NCBI GenBank assembly: GCA_013396655.1
Contig: WBMV01002763.1
Span: forward strand, 124,573 to 188,572
Direction: 5' to 3'
Source of the DNA: Campylorhamphus procurvoides
Taxonomy: Eukaryota; Chordata; Aves; Passeriformes; Dendrocolaptidae
Length of the DNA stretch: 64,000 nucleotides
Part shown: positions 53,601 through 64,000 of the stretch, one piece after another
How positions within the stretch are numbered: the first letter of the stretch is position 1
Layout of the letters: each line of letters starts with the position of its first letter
Made by a program: the position numbers and the translations under genes
Notes under the pieces: model-generated
What the model saw: the letters and a program-made list of their open reading frames with translations, nothing else
Told to the model about the DNA's origin: nothing
The model's database searches: none

Positions 53601-55300
53601 TGTGTAGATGATGTTGGTGATCTCATTTTCACTCTAAGAGCATGTGTCTTATCCAAAGGGAAAAAAAAAAGGAGCAACTCTAGAAAGGGAGGAGAAAATA
53701 TCATCAATTATTGACATTTTTAATGGCTCACTCAGGTTGGTTAAGTCCTGTAGTACTCTCTTCAGAAAATACTTGTGTTAGGGATTCCTAATTTAACTGG
53801 ACTCTCTTTTCTTTTGCACTTCAGTGTTTTAGATGGCATTTTCCCTGAGAGACAAATGCAGAACTCCTTCTAGCCTCAATGATTCAATAATCCAAATGGT
53901 TTCTTTGCTTTTCACCTCAGGACACTCATCCCTACAGAAACCAAATTAATTCAACTGTATCTTCAAATCTTCCCTCTAATGCAGAATTTATGTAAAAGTA
54001 TAAATTTGTCTGTTATGTAGAAGAATGGTGAAATGAAAAAGCATTTTCAGTGGCTCTTTTCTGATAAAGTTCTTACTTAATTATTGTACATTAGTTACGA
54101 TTATCTATAGACTTGACTGCATTTAGTTGGCATTGGAAAAATTGTCTTTAAATATTAGTCATGACCCAAGAACTGTTCATGGCTGCTGTCACTAAACCCC
54201 AGAAGAATTTTTTCAGATGTCTCCAATTGAACAATTTCTCTAAGAATGAAGGCAGGAAAAACAAGGCTATTCACAAAAGCCATTGATTCGATGTGTTTAG
54301 TGACCAAGGCAGGGTTTTCAGTTTCCATTTCTATAAATGAAATCTTCTCCTGTCCTCATCCTACCTGACTCCAGGTGCTGGACCAAAAGATTCCAAACTC
54401 CTTTTGTGCTTGGAGAGGAAGACCAGGGACCATGGAGTTCTTGTGGTCTTTCACAGGTTTTTATGGAGAGAGGCCAGAGCCGCTCACCTTTTAAATTACT
54501 TTTAGAGATCCTAAATTGCATTAGAGTCCTAAAGACAGTACAGTGAATCTGGACAGAGAATCTGCTCCAATAGTCCAAGAATTCAAACAAACCCAATGAA
54601 TATTTTTGAGATTGTTTACCTTAACTTTTCTCTTTTGGTCCCCAAAAATTTGTGAAATGGGGCAAAAATACGAATGATAAAATATATCCATCTCCCCAAC
54701 ACAGAGAAACGGATGAGACTGGAGTCTCAGGACAGCTACTTTATTGGATAAATGCTCCTTAAAAAAAAAATATTACTGTCTAGAAAAGATTAATTTCCTT
54801 TCTCTAGAAGCTAAGTTTACAGAAAGCTGACATCACTTATATATCAATATTTGCTCTCAAAAGAACCCCGAAGCTAAATTCTCTGACTTTTCTTGCCTGA
54901 GTTCATGGTTTAATTCACCTGCCCATGTCTCTGTATTTTTTTTAAGATATTACTGCCTACCCAGTTGTCAGTGTCTACCTGAACCAGGAATATCTGCTCC
55001 CTAGAAATGGCTCTTAGTTCCACAGAAAGGAAGCCTGGAATGAACATCTCAGATGCAGATGTTTACACTTGACTAGATAAATCACTCTTCACATTGCATG
55101 ACAGTGGAGATGATAGTAATAATACAATTAAAATCTTTATGAGTAATAATTAGTTTTCATTATACTATAGACCCACTCTCATCTCTTGCACAGCTTGAGT
55201 GTGGCAGCTTCCCACTGTTACTGCAAGATTTCTTTTTCCATCTTTTTCGAGCCATACTTAACTAGGGTGAAGTCTTTCTCCTGTTTTTTTGTTTGTTTGC

Positions 55301-55324
55301 TTCTTTCTTTCTTTCTTTCTTTCT
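55301..55324. repeat. (TTCT)6 microsatellite
   Basis: Six uninterrupted TTCT units inside the last CTNNA2 intron, preceded by a T-rich GTTTGTTTGC patch. Confidence 0.95.
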
Positions 55325-58300
55325 AATTAAATTTTTATTTTCATTTGGCCATCCAGAGAGGAAACTGGAATATAGAATGGAAGACAGAGGAATGCTGGTG
55401 TTGAAAATTAGGTGACTGAAACTCATCATGACTCTATAGATCTTTTCTGCCTTGAGCATGGCTCAGTGTTATTTGTAGAAAGGAAATAATGACAATATTT
55501 GCTTCTCTTTCCAAATCTACAAGGGTACACCATGTGTTTGCTTTGAGACACTCAGAGTGGACTGATAAAAACCCAAAGGATTGTGACTGAACAGAATCAC
55601 ATTTAATGTCTTTGAGGTGCAACTACCCCAGGATCAGAAAGTCTGGGCAATCCTGGTTTCCTCCATCCGCTGTACTCAGTTCAAGTGCTCTGGAGCAGTT
55701 TTGTTGACTGAGCTGAGGTCAGTTTCAAAGGATTGCAATTTAAATCAACATGAAGAGTCCTCTAGAACACTGTGCATTATCATTGTGCCTTCTTTGGCTG
55801 AAACAAGATGAAATCCACCGTAATTCATTTTGAGTCAATGGTGTTAAACCAGCCTAAAACTGCAGCAAGAGAGGGCAGGGTGAGAAGCATCCCTCTGCCA
55901 GCTGACATGGGCTAGGAACAGATGGAGCATTTCACAGCTCTCCCTCACTTCTCATATAGAAAAAGAAGGTAAGAACCAACCCACAAAGTTTTAATTCAAC
56001 TTGTAAGAGAAATCAGCCTGGGAAACAGAGAAAATTTTGGAATTTTACACGGACACCTTAATCATACTGAAAAAATGTCTGATCCCTATAGATGACTTTA
56101 CATCATTAAACTATTGCTCATCCTTTGCCAGTAGGACTGAGGAACAATCTGTAATTTAAGCACTGACCTCCTTAAATACATAGGAATAAATATGCTAGTT
56201 ATTGGTTTAGTTTCAAGAGAGTTATACACAATGTGCTTGCAAATATAAAGCAATACCATAACACAAAGTAACTTTCTGTTTGCTAACAACTTATGAAGAT
56301 TTAATTCATTTAAATTAGTATATAATGGAAAAAGTTGGTCAGATATTTTGCTTTAAAAGTTTTCATTTTAAACACTATGTAAATCAGCTGAAATCTAGGG
56401 CTTATAATATTTTAATTTAATGTATGTACATGTAAATAATATTAGAAAAATCATAATTAACTGAATACATATTTAAGACTAAGCTGTAAAATGTAGGAAT
56501 CTGTGCACTTCAGACATTTTAATATTTCTTTTAATCACAGTTGCCAGTATAATAATTAAACAGGAGAATTAGCTCAGTAAATACAAAATAAGGTTATTTA
56601 TTCTCCCGGTGTTAAGTTACTCAGGTAAACTTACATCCTGGAGTTGCCTGGACAAAAATTTGCTATTAGAATTGGCACAGACAGATTCCAGGTTAATTAT
56701 TGCAACAGTTTATGTAATTTTGAATATCATTCCCTCTCCAAGCTCCCTGCTATACAGAAGTCAGCAAATTGCTAATCTGCTCATCTTACAAGACAAATGT
56801 AAAGTACAAATTTCTCTGGATTTAAAGTAATCTAGTGTTGATTACTATCTCTAGTTACCCATAATTACCGAATGACATCAATTCTGATTTCCTCTTCCCA
56901 ATCTTTATACCACTTTTAAAAAGAGCTTCCCTCTCCATGGCACCAAAGTGCTTTTGTATCATTGAAGTGAGATGGGGCCACTGTACGGTTGGCCCTTATG
57001 TTTTATCAATTCTGTGCAAAAACTAAAGTCTCCTGCATTATACAAGAATAATGTGCTCATTATGTGCTAAGACAATTTGATAAAACTCATCAGCAAAGGA
57101 TGTGCTTAGGCTCTAAATTAAATTTTACCTCCAAGCACTTGCCTCTGAAAAGAACAAACTTCAAATCATCTTTAAGAGCAGCAATTCCCATAAAGTTTTC
57201 CCAGTGAAACATTCGATTGACTAACCTGCTTTTCCGTTCCTACAGAAAAAATTAAAGTTTGCTGGGGAAGTCAAATTTGCTATACAAGTTCGTGGCTTTG
57301 CAAAGGAAGATTTGGAGATTTCAGTGTTTGGTTCACTCCAGGAATAAACAGTAATAAAACTCCTTGTGCACATTATTCAAAGCCAGAAAAGCTACCACCT
57401 GTCATGGAGACATTTTTATATTTTGTCCTTATTTTTCTCTCTGACAGGAAGGGAAACAATCATCAGTGAAAGTTTTTGTAGGTAGCTTTGTAAACAAGAC
57501 TCGTCCTCCCAGAATTTCATCCAGATCTCCAATGCATTGATACAAAGAGCAAACCTGAGTCATCAGGAAGGAATATCTATCCATCACCACAGACCAATTC
57601 CCAAAACATGCCACTGCCCAGAAGATGGAATGGTCTGCATCCTTACCCAATTGCTCAAAGCCACCTAGTCACCTGGAAATAGAAGTACTTCATCAATCAG
57701 ACTCTGGACCACCTCTGCTGAAAAGGCTGTGATTGCACTCTCTTTGTCTTTGATTTATGGAGTTGTGCTGCTGCCTTTTAGTGCCTCTCACTGAGATATG
57801 ACAGGACCCCACATGAAGCTGGTAAAGAGCTTTAAATGAACATGAACAGCAAGATTTGCAGCATCCCCGGGGGCCAAAATCTTCATCTGATCCTTCTTCT
57901 GCCTTTTAGTATGAGTGCTCTGACATCTTGACAGCTTTAATAGATACCCAAGAGGCAGAACAAGAAAGGAAGATCTTCGTAGTCCATCTTGTCTTTTTTT
58001 AAACACTGAGGGATATTAAAACAGTGAAGCAGCAATACCTGGGGCCAAGGGACATAGGTAACAAGACAATGCTTTAAAGGAAAATAGTAATGTTTAGCTA
58101 GTGACACAAGAAAAGCATGAAGAAATTCAGTCAGCAGTACTCCTGCCCATCTCACATTCTTATCACAGACAAAAAAAATCAAATGCTTTGATTTATAATT
58201 TCCAAGGTTAAATCTCAATTACATCTCCTGGGGTTTACTGCTTAATTTTAACTCTATCACAGTTTACCTCTAAATTTTATTTCATCTATAAAATAAGTCT

Positions 58301-58723
58301 TATAATTGGCCTATTGTCAACACACAGTTTCATTAAATATTCTGGATAAAGTGAATAAAAACAGTAATAGAGAATATAGGGGGAAAAAAATTCCTGTCCC
58401 GCATAAACAGCCATTATCCAGTTAGTAATGTTAAATATATAAATAACACCAACTAGCTTTAATCATTGAGAACCTTAGAAAAAATTATGGCCCAGCACTG
58501 TAATTAAATCCTGTAATTAAATTAATGGAAGTTTAGCAATTGAGTTCAAGGGGACCAGGGCCTGCCTTTCTAAAAGGCAAGTTAAACACTGAAGGATCTC
58601 ACTTTAACCATCAGTAAATGGGCTGTCTCTGCAGAAGAACGTGATCACTGCTCTGCAGGAGATGCAAACTCTGGGACTTCAGCACAGGAAGGAAATGCTC
58701 TTTCTCAGGTGACAAAGACAACA

Positions 58724-58729
58724 CATGCA
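58724..58729 (-). promoter_or_regulatory. UGCAUG (Rbfox-type) motif after the alternative exon
   Basis: The minus strand reads TGCATG about 130 nt past the donor of the 48-codon exon. UGCAUG in the downstream intron is the known Rbfox binding site that favours inclusion of neuronal and muscle exons. A single hexamer can arise by chance, but its position relative to this neural cassette exon fits the known rule. Confidence 0.5.
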
Positions 58730-58860
58730 ATTAACTCCGTGAGTCCTATGGTTAATTAATAATAAAAAAAAGAAGCTATAAAAAAAAAATCCCCCGTTGC
58801 CATGTCTTTTCCCTCCACCCCAGACCTGTAAAGACATAGATGAGACAGGAGGTTACTCAC

Positions 58861-59004
58861 CGTTGAGGAGTCACCGCTTCCCGTCTCAAGCGTGGCTCCC
58901 TCAGCACAGGTGGGTGGGTGGGTGGAAAGTTGACTAGCCCTGCCCCCATCTATGACATCACACTCTACCTCATAAAAGGTAGTGAAAGTGCTCTGAACTC
59001 CAGT
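58861..59004 (-). CDS. CTNNA2: CTNNA2 alternative 48-codon exon (long isoform insert)
   Basis: This cassette exon encodes the 48-residue insert that separates long (type II) from short (type I) alpha-N-catenin. It begins TGVQSTFTTFYEVECDVIDG and ends in a Ser/Gly/Thr-rich stretch, GSGDSST. The acceptor reads ...CTCTCGGAAATCAG with AG at 59006-59005. The donor is ACG|GTGAGT with GT at 58860-58859. The length is exactly 144 nt and both ends are phase 0, so inclusion or skipping keeps the frame into the LDSATS start of the terminal exon. The insert falls inside the C-terminal actin-binding domain. The first half matches my memory of the human insert closely. The second half (THPPTCAEGATLETGSGDSST) differs at several places, including a Pro where I recall Leu. 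Reading continues open on both sides, but that sequence is intronic. Confidence 0.95.
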
Positions 59005-59010
59005 CTGATT

Positions 59011-59057
59011 TCCGAGAGATACAGAAAAGAGATAGTGAGAGAGAGAGCAAGAGAAAT
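59011..59057 (-). promoter_or_regulatory. Extended CU-rich tract before the alternative CTNNA2 exon
   Basis: On the transcript strand the 3' splice region has repeated UCUCUC, UCUU and CUUU motifs over about 47 nt, interrupted by few purines. This is longer than the tract before the terminal exon. Known biology: polypyrimidine-tract-binding proteins (PTBP1/PTBP2) bind such motifs and repress neural cassette exons in non-neural cells. That this happens here is an inference. Confidence 0.55.
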
Positions 59058-60169
59058 ACTGCGCCGTAGCGTCGAGGTGAGGAGAGAGGGGAGCGTGTGC
59101 TGAAGGAGCTGTGCTTGGCCAAGGAGACAGGGACTCCTCCACGATGAGTGACCCCGCTGGCTGCTGCCTCCTCTCACTTGTTCCCACAGCACAGGTCAAG
59201 CCTGCAAAACCCTACAGGGTTTGCTGGTTGGGAAAAGGGACAGTTTTGGGTGCCTTTGGATGAAAACCGAGAGGACAGAAAGCTCTGTCCCCATCAATTG
59301 CAAATTGACATCAAATTCGGCATGAATTTGGTTCACAGACTTCCAAGTGACACTGTTTTATGTGTGGTTTTGTACAGCCAAACTGCACAAAGCCATACAC
59401 ACCTGTGCAAGCAGCCAAAATTCCAGTGACTACAACTGGAATTATGCTTGTGTTCCCCCATGCTGAATAAACATCCAATCCAGACCTCTGGGATGACCCT
59501 TAGAGAGTAAGCCAGAGGGTTGTCCCTCTATATACCCTTTATACACCACCAAATGAAGGAGGTCAGGAAAGAATTATGGTGTCCTTGCATTGAAAATGAG
59601 AACCAACAAACTGTGCTGAAGGAACAAGTGAGGGATGTATAAAAATTCTGGGCATATATTTATTTACAGAGCACACTTTTAAAGTCCCAGAAAAATATCA
59701 GCCAAATTGTGAAGAGGTGATGTTTCTAAAGATGTGCATTTTTAGACTGTCACAGCCTTACAGGCTGAGGCACATTTTTTTCAAACAACACCCCGAGAAC
59801 TGAAACTGGAGGGCTTAAAATGGGATATTCATTCTAATTCATTGTAAATGGAATTTTCATCCTCCAAATTTTGGAAAAGCAAGTTTGACAGTAAACATAA
59901 TTGCTCAAATTATCTACTGGGATTTTATTGATCATGTATACCAAAATTGAAAAAAAACCCAGTATATGCTGCTAAACCTAACTCCGTTTAATAAAACTGC
60001 TTAGAGAAGGGGAGACTATTCAGTGTGAGCAAAGAGTGCTAACATAAGATCCTGCCTTTTTGAAGAGCAAAAATGAACGCTCCTTAAATCTCAACATTTT
60101 AAGACTATGGATTATAAGCACACAGAACTAATATTGATGTTTTCCCTTTCTGATGCTACAAGGACCATG

Positions 60170-60225
60170 TGAATTGTAATCTAATCATGATTAGTTTTTC
60201 TGTCTTAATAATGATTAATGTGCAT
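60170..60225. promoter_or_regulatory. Homeodomain-motif cluster in a CTNNA2 intron
   Basis: Within 55 bp there is a perfect 14-bp palindrome, CTAATCATGATTAG (60181-60194), plus several further TAAT/ATTA cores (TTAATAATGATTAATG). TAAT-N4-ATTA is the arrangement bound by homeodomain dimers. Enhancer function is an inference. Confidence 0.3.
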
Positions 60226-60469
60226 TCCCTGCTCTGTGTGTTCTTTGTTTTTCTCTCCTTTGCTTCTATTGAAAAAAGAGTGTGACTCATGTCTAGTTCC
60301 AGTCAATTCAGCTAACAACAGAAGTCAAGTATTTTTCTTCCTGACCTTCCAAACTTTTATCATAATGTTAATCCTGCAGTATCTGCAGATGCTCCTTTAA
60401 ACCAGTATATTTATGGATTTAAAAACTAAACAACTGGGCACCCAGTTGGCAAAATGAAGAGTTATTGTG

Positions 60470-60660
60470 GCTTAGAGATGATGTGGAACTCCAGGAACAC
60501 AATGCATAACTAGGCTGCAGCTGAGTAATGCTAAGTGATGATAGTGCTGTTCGTAATTGAATTAAACACACATCTGTCTGATTTTTCTATGCATCATCTT
60601 GATTACAAGCTATTTGCATGTATGAAGATAGAGAGGAGGAAAACCCTGTATTGCATTCAA
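60470..60660. promoter_or_regulatory. Candidate intronic enhancer with octamer motif
   Basis: Contains a perfect ATTTGCAT octamer (60612-60619), the POU-factor site, plus GTAATTGAATTAA and CTGAGTAATGCTAAGTGATG words, in a repeat-free part of the CTNNA2 intron. Function was not tested by anything visible here. Confidence 0.25.
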
Positions 60661-63600
60661 CTCATTAATATTTATGTCTTATGGCCTGCTAAATAGAAAA
60701 GACAAATCGAATTTTTAAAGACTTTTATGGTAAAAAGTACCAAATAGAATTCAGTTAATTCATAACTTAGGTTACCTATGGCTTGACTACTGCACCACAG
60801 TTGTTTTTGCCAAATAAAGTAGGAATATATTTGAACTCCTGTGACCACCAGACCTTATGAAGCCTAAACAGCATTGCTCATTCTGATAAAGAGAAGGATG
60901 TTCAAAGAAGACACCCTTAAATATGAGAAATATTACACTTGGAATAGCAGTTCAAAGATCTCCGAGAGAGAGACTTGAGAGGAAGAGTTAAATTGTCTTT
61001 TATTGGAATAGAAACATATGGAAGTAGCACAACTAAATCCCAGAAGATTTAGTACGGCCAAGGATATTCTGCACTAACAATACAAGGCAAGGAACATGGA
61101 GAAATATGGAAGATTCCATCATGGTAATGTGACATAAACAGTTCAATGGATTAGGTAGCAGAGAACACCCCAGATGGTATTTTGGGGCTAGTACTGCTTA
61201 AATGTGAAATCCTATTTTGACCTTCTTAGTATGATATCTGTAGTTTACAAAGAGAAAATTAAGGGAAGAGCCAAGCCAGGACTGAGTTGTGAACATACAC
61301 TATAACACATTACTCACCTACTTGTACACATTAACGAATAAAAGCAGAGAAAGAATATACCTCATGAAAACATTTTAAAAATGTCTATACATTCAAGAAA
61401 GGACAGAAATCTTCCAAATGTTCCAAGGAATACGACGCAGATTCATTAAATGAATCCATGGAAATGCAAAGAGACAGCAAATGAAGACTTTCATATCAAA
61501 TATTTTCCTAAGGGGTGTAAGTTAAGCCTAACAGGATAAGAACACTGTGTGAATGCAGGTCAAGTAACTGATTCAGTCACTTGCACCCAGGCAATAGAAA
61601 TCAGTCTGACCTCAAAGATCTGTTGGAAAAAAATCCCAGTGTGCTTTCTTTCTTGCTTAAAAAGATGGACAAATGATGGGAAAGGGCAGGCACCACCCAG
61701 GTACCAGTGGCTCCTGTCTATAAAGTTTGAGTACAGCAGGGCTGTGGAAAGCTGAGGAGCACCAACCATGCTCCAACCAAGCATTACAGAGACTGGTACT
61801 ACCCAGAAGGGGAAAGTGGATATATCTTAAGAAACTGAAAGAAGAGCTTGAAAAGGCCACGTGAAAATGCCAAGGTGACACACATCATTAAAGCCTGAGA
61901 GCTTAACACAGACAGACACACCTCTGACCCAAAGATGTCCAGCTTCTGTAGTGGATCAGCCTGATGGGTAAGTGGAAAAATCCTTTTTGTACATTATCTG
62001 TCACAGTTAAGGAATACTGAAATATGTAACATCCTACCTGACACTGAGTAAAGCTGTAACTTCTCTGAGTTTTTGACAATGGAAATATTGAACGCAGTTG
62101 CAGGTATAAAAAGAGATGAAAATGTTTCTGCAGTCTTTTGCCTCAGATATTGATGCTCTAATCCAGTTTTACAGAGTTCTAATTTGGCCTTTGATGAGAT
62201 TTAGGACACATTACTTGTATAGTTCATCTCAGTTTCTTAGAGATACTATTACCTACCTGGTAACCCAGTTCACAAGGTATTTTGATGATGTATTAGTCAG
62301 AATCTGAAAGAATTGATGTTAAAAGAGAGCATTTGAGAATACCTAACAGTAAGAGGTTAGAATTAAGTTTACTGGTACTGGTTAGTTTTTCACTTAGACT
62401 TCATATCAATGTCTTAAATAAAACAAACTCTGTTGATGCAGCTGCTTATCAGTTATGTAAGATTAATGATGTGATAACAGAAATACTCTTCCTTTGCTTC
62501 TATGAGGTACATAAATAACAATTGTAATAATAATAATATATCCCTAGTGGGGAAGAAAATATTTCAGAGGTTAAAGATAGAAGGTAACTTTTAACCTTCC
62601 TCCCTCATCTTGTTCTCCTCCTAAAGGCTAGTATGACCTCCCACATTTAATGGAAACACATCCCTGTTGTGAGTTTTATTACATACTCTGTTGTAAGCTG
62701 CTCTATTCAGTATTTGCAGTTGAAATTTGCTCAGGCTGGGAAAACCTGTTGTTTTCCCTTCAGGGTATGTCTTCTTGCCTGTGAGTGTTTCTCTGTGTGT
62801 GTTACTCATCTGTGACTCGGGTTGTCAAGAACAATAATTAAAGTCAAAAGAACTGATGAGTCTGAACTGAAGTTGTTATTTTTTTAATATCTGCAGAAGC
62901 ACCACCTGACAGTTCTTCTAGAAGTGAGATTTAGTCTCACCACCATCCAACTCAAGGAATTAAAAAATTGCAAGAACTACAAGATGTACTTCTGCATAAG
63001 AAACACCATCCAAAATCTCCTATTGTGCGCAAATCTGTCATTAGGTGAATTCAGTTCTCCATAGTTCCATGAGAAAGAGAAAAAACGCCTAATTTTTATT
63101 TAAAGCCTCAAATCTATTAGCAAATCTATTCTTTGCATTAGGGAGGTCAACTAAGAATGCCCAGGGGAAAGGAATTCTTGTTTAATACAAAGTGGGGATG
63201 TTTGGTCCCAAACCATCTCTTTTAAAGGCAGTAATACAAGAGAAGAAGGGAACATGAAACAGCACTGCAGTCCTCTCTTTCCTTATAGCAAATTTTGCAG
63301 GACTAATCCTTTAGGACCATATCTTAGGGTGAGTTAGAATGGTCTGTGAGCCTTGCAGGGCTGGTGCAATTTGTGTATCAGAAAGCCACAATATTCCCAT
63401 TTTCTTCCCAGCTCATTCAGCATGGCCTGGAATAGGAAAACAAGCTGAACTGAGACTACTGTAACAGGTGAGCTTTGAATTTTGGGGTGGTTACTATTTT
63501 TAAAGCAAATGCAGTATGCAGTGAAGCACACACAACAGTATTTCCTTCAATTTTCTAATCTTTTTCTGTGATCATATTTCTTTCAAGCATTAGTCTTGAA

Positions 63601-64000
63601 TCTGTAACACTTTGCTGTGTTCTTAAGGAATTAAATGGATTATTTGGTATCAGAAATGCTTTTCTTTGCAGAAAACACTTCTAATGAGAAATGTCAGTAA
63701 ATGTAATCTTCATGTTCCCTGTAGCCAAAATTCATCTTAATAAGGATAAAATCTGACCTGTCTCAATTTTAACTTACTGAATGGAGACATATAGATCGTG
63801 TGGGTGCTGCTTGTCTCCATGAATATATTCTAATGAAGACAAGTGCAGTGTGATTTTGCTTTGCAAATTAAATTATAGATAATATCTTTCCATTTGTGCA
63901 GGATATATTGTTTCATATTTATGTGCATCCATGTTTGCATAAATATTTATATACTATGAGATATTATCTTACATCGGAAAATAGCCTTATATAAAAAACT

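Larger units (their letters stand above)
43878..58860 (-). other. CTNNA2: Last intron of CTNNA2 (about 15 kb)
   Basis: This intron runs from donor GTGAGT (58860-58855) to acceptor TTTGTAG (43878). It holds three minus-strand CR1 fragments near 47.0-47.4 and 53.2-53.6 kb, a (TTCT)6 microsatellite at 55301-55324, and otherwise AT-rich unique sequence. One 141-codon open frame on the gene's own strand (44440-44865) is not recognised. I see no further exon with alpha-catenin similarity. Confidence 0.9.
59005..64000 (-). other. CTNNA2: CTNNA2 intron upstream of the alternative exon (partial)
   Basis: From the alternative-exon acceptor to the window end I find no segment encoding the alpha-catenin residues expected just before the insert, so the preceding exon lies beyond 64000. 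The intron contains a CU-rich tract beside the exon, a small CpG-bearing patch at 59058-59160, and AT-rich segments with homeodomain and octamer motifs around 60170-60660. Confidence 0.85.

Noticed and set aside
58756..59199. A 147-codon minus-strand frame as a stand-alone protein
   Set aside because: Only 58861-59004 is an exon. The rest is intron read-through on both sides of clear splice sites.
59005..64000. Preceding constitutive CTNNA2 exon
   Set aside because: No minus-strand segment encodes the expected residues before the insert, so the exon must lie outside the window.

Overview
This is avian nuclear DNA, most likely from a songbird or a close relative. The evidence is AT-rich non-coding sequence, long gene-free stretches, spliced vertebrate exons, and at least twelve CR1 LINE 3'-end fragments with the bird-typical terminal octamer (ATTCTATG, read as CATAGAAT on the other strand). 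The songbird placement is an inference from the CR1 subfamily wording. I see no prokaryotic features, no CRISPR array and no tRNA or rRNA gene.

The only gene I can name is CTNNA2 (alpha-N-catenin), on the minus strand and represented by its 3' end. The window holds the terminal coding exon (43590-43877, 95 codons plus stop), a probable 3' UTR below it (to about 42720), a roughly 15 kb last intron (43878-58860), and the 48-codon alternative exon (58861-59004) that separates the long from the short alpha-N-catenin isoform. From 59005 to the window end is intron. The earlier exons lie beyond position 64000. The two exons are phase 0 at their shared junction and add to the actin-binding end of the protein. 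The alternative exon carries a recognisable neuronal splicing layout: a long CU-rich tract before it and a UGCAUG about 130 nt after it.

Positions 1 to about 42700 lie downstream of CTNNA2 and look like gene desert: old CR1 copies in both orientations, microsatellites, A-rich and T-rich low-complexity patches, and a few segments that could be conserved regulatory DNA. Two items there could be unrecognised transcription units. One is a 114-codon ORF with a good start context (12268-12612). The other is a set of three exon-like segments (18418-19702) with good splice sites and compatible reading frames. Both are weakly supported. I found no convincing new system. The most informative region is the alternative CTNNA2 exon and the intronic DNA around it (58700-60660).
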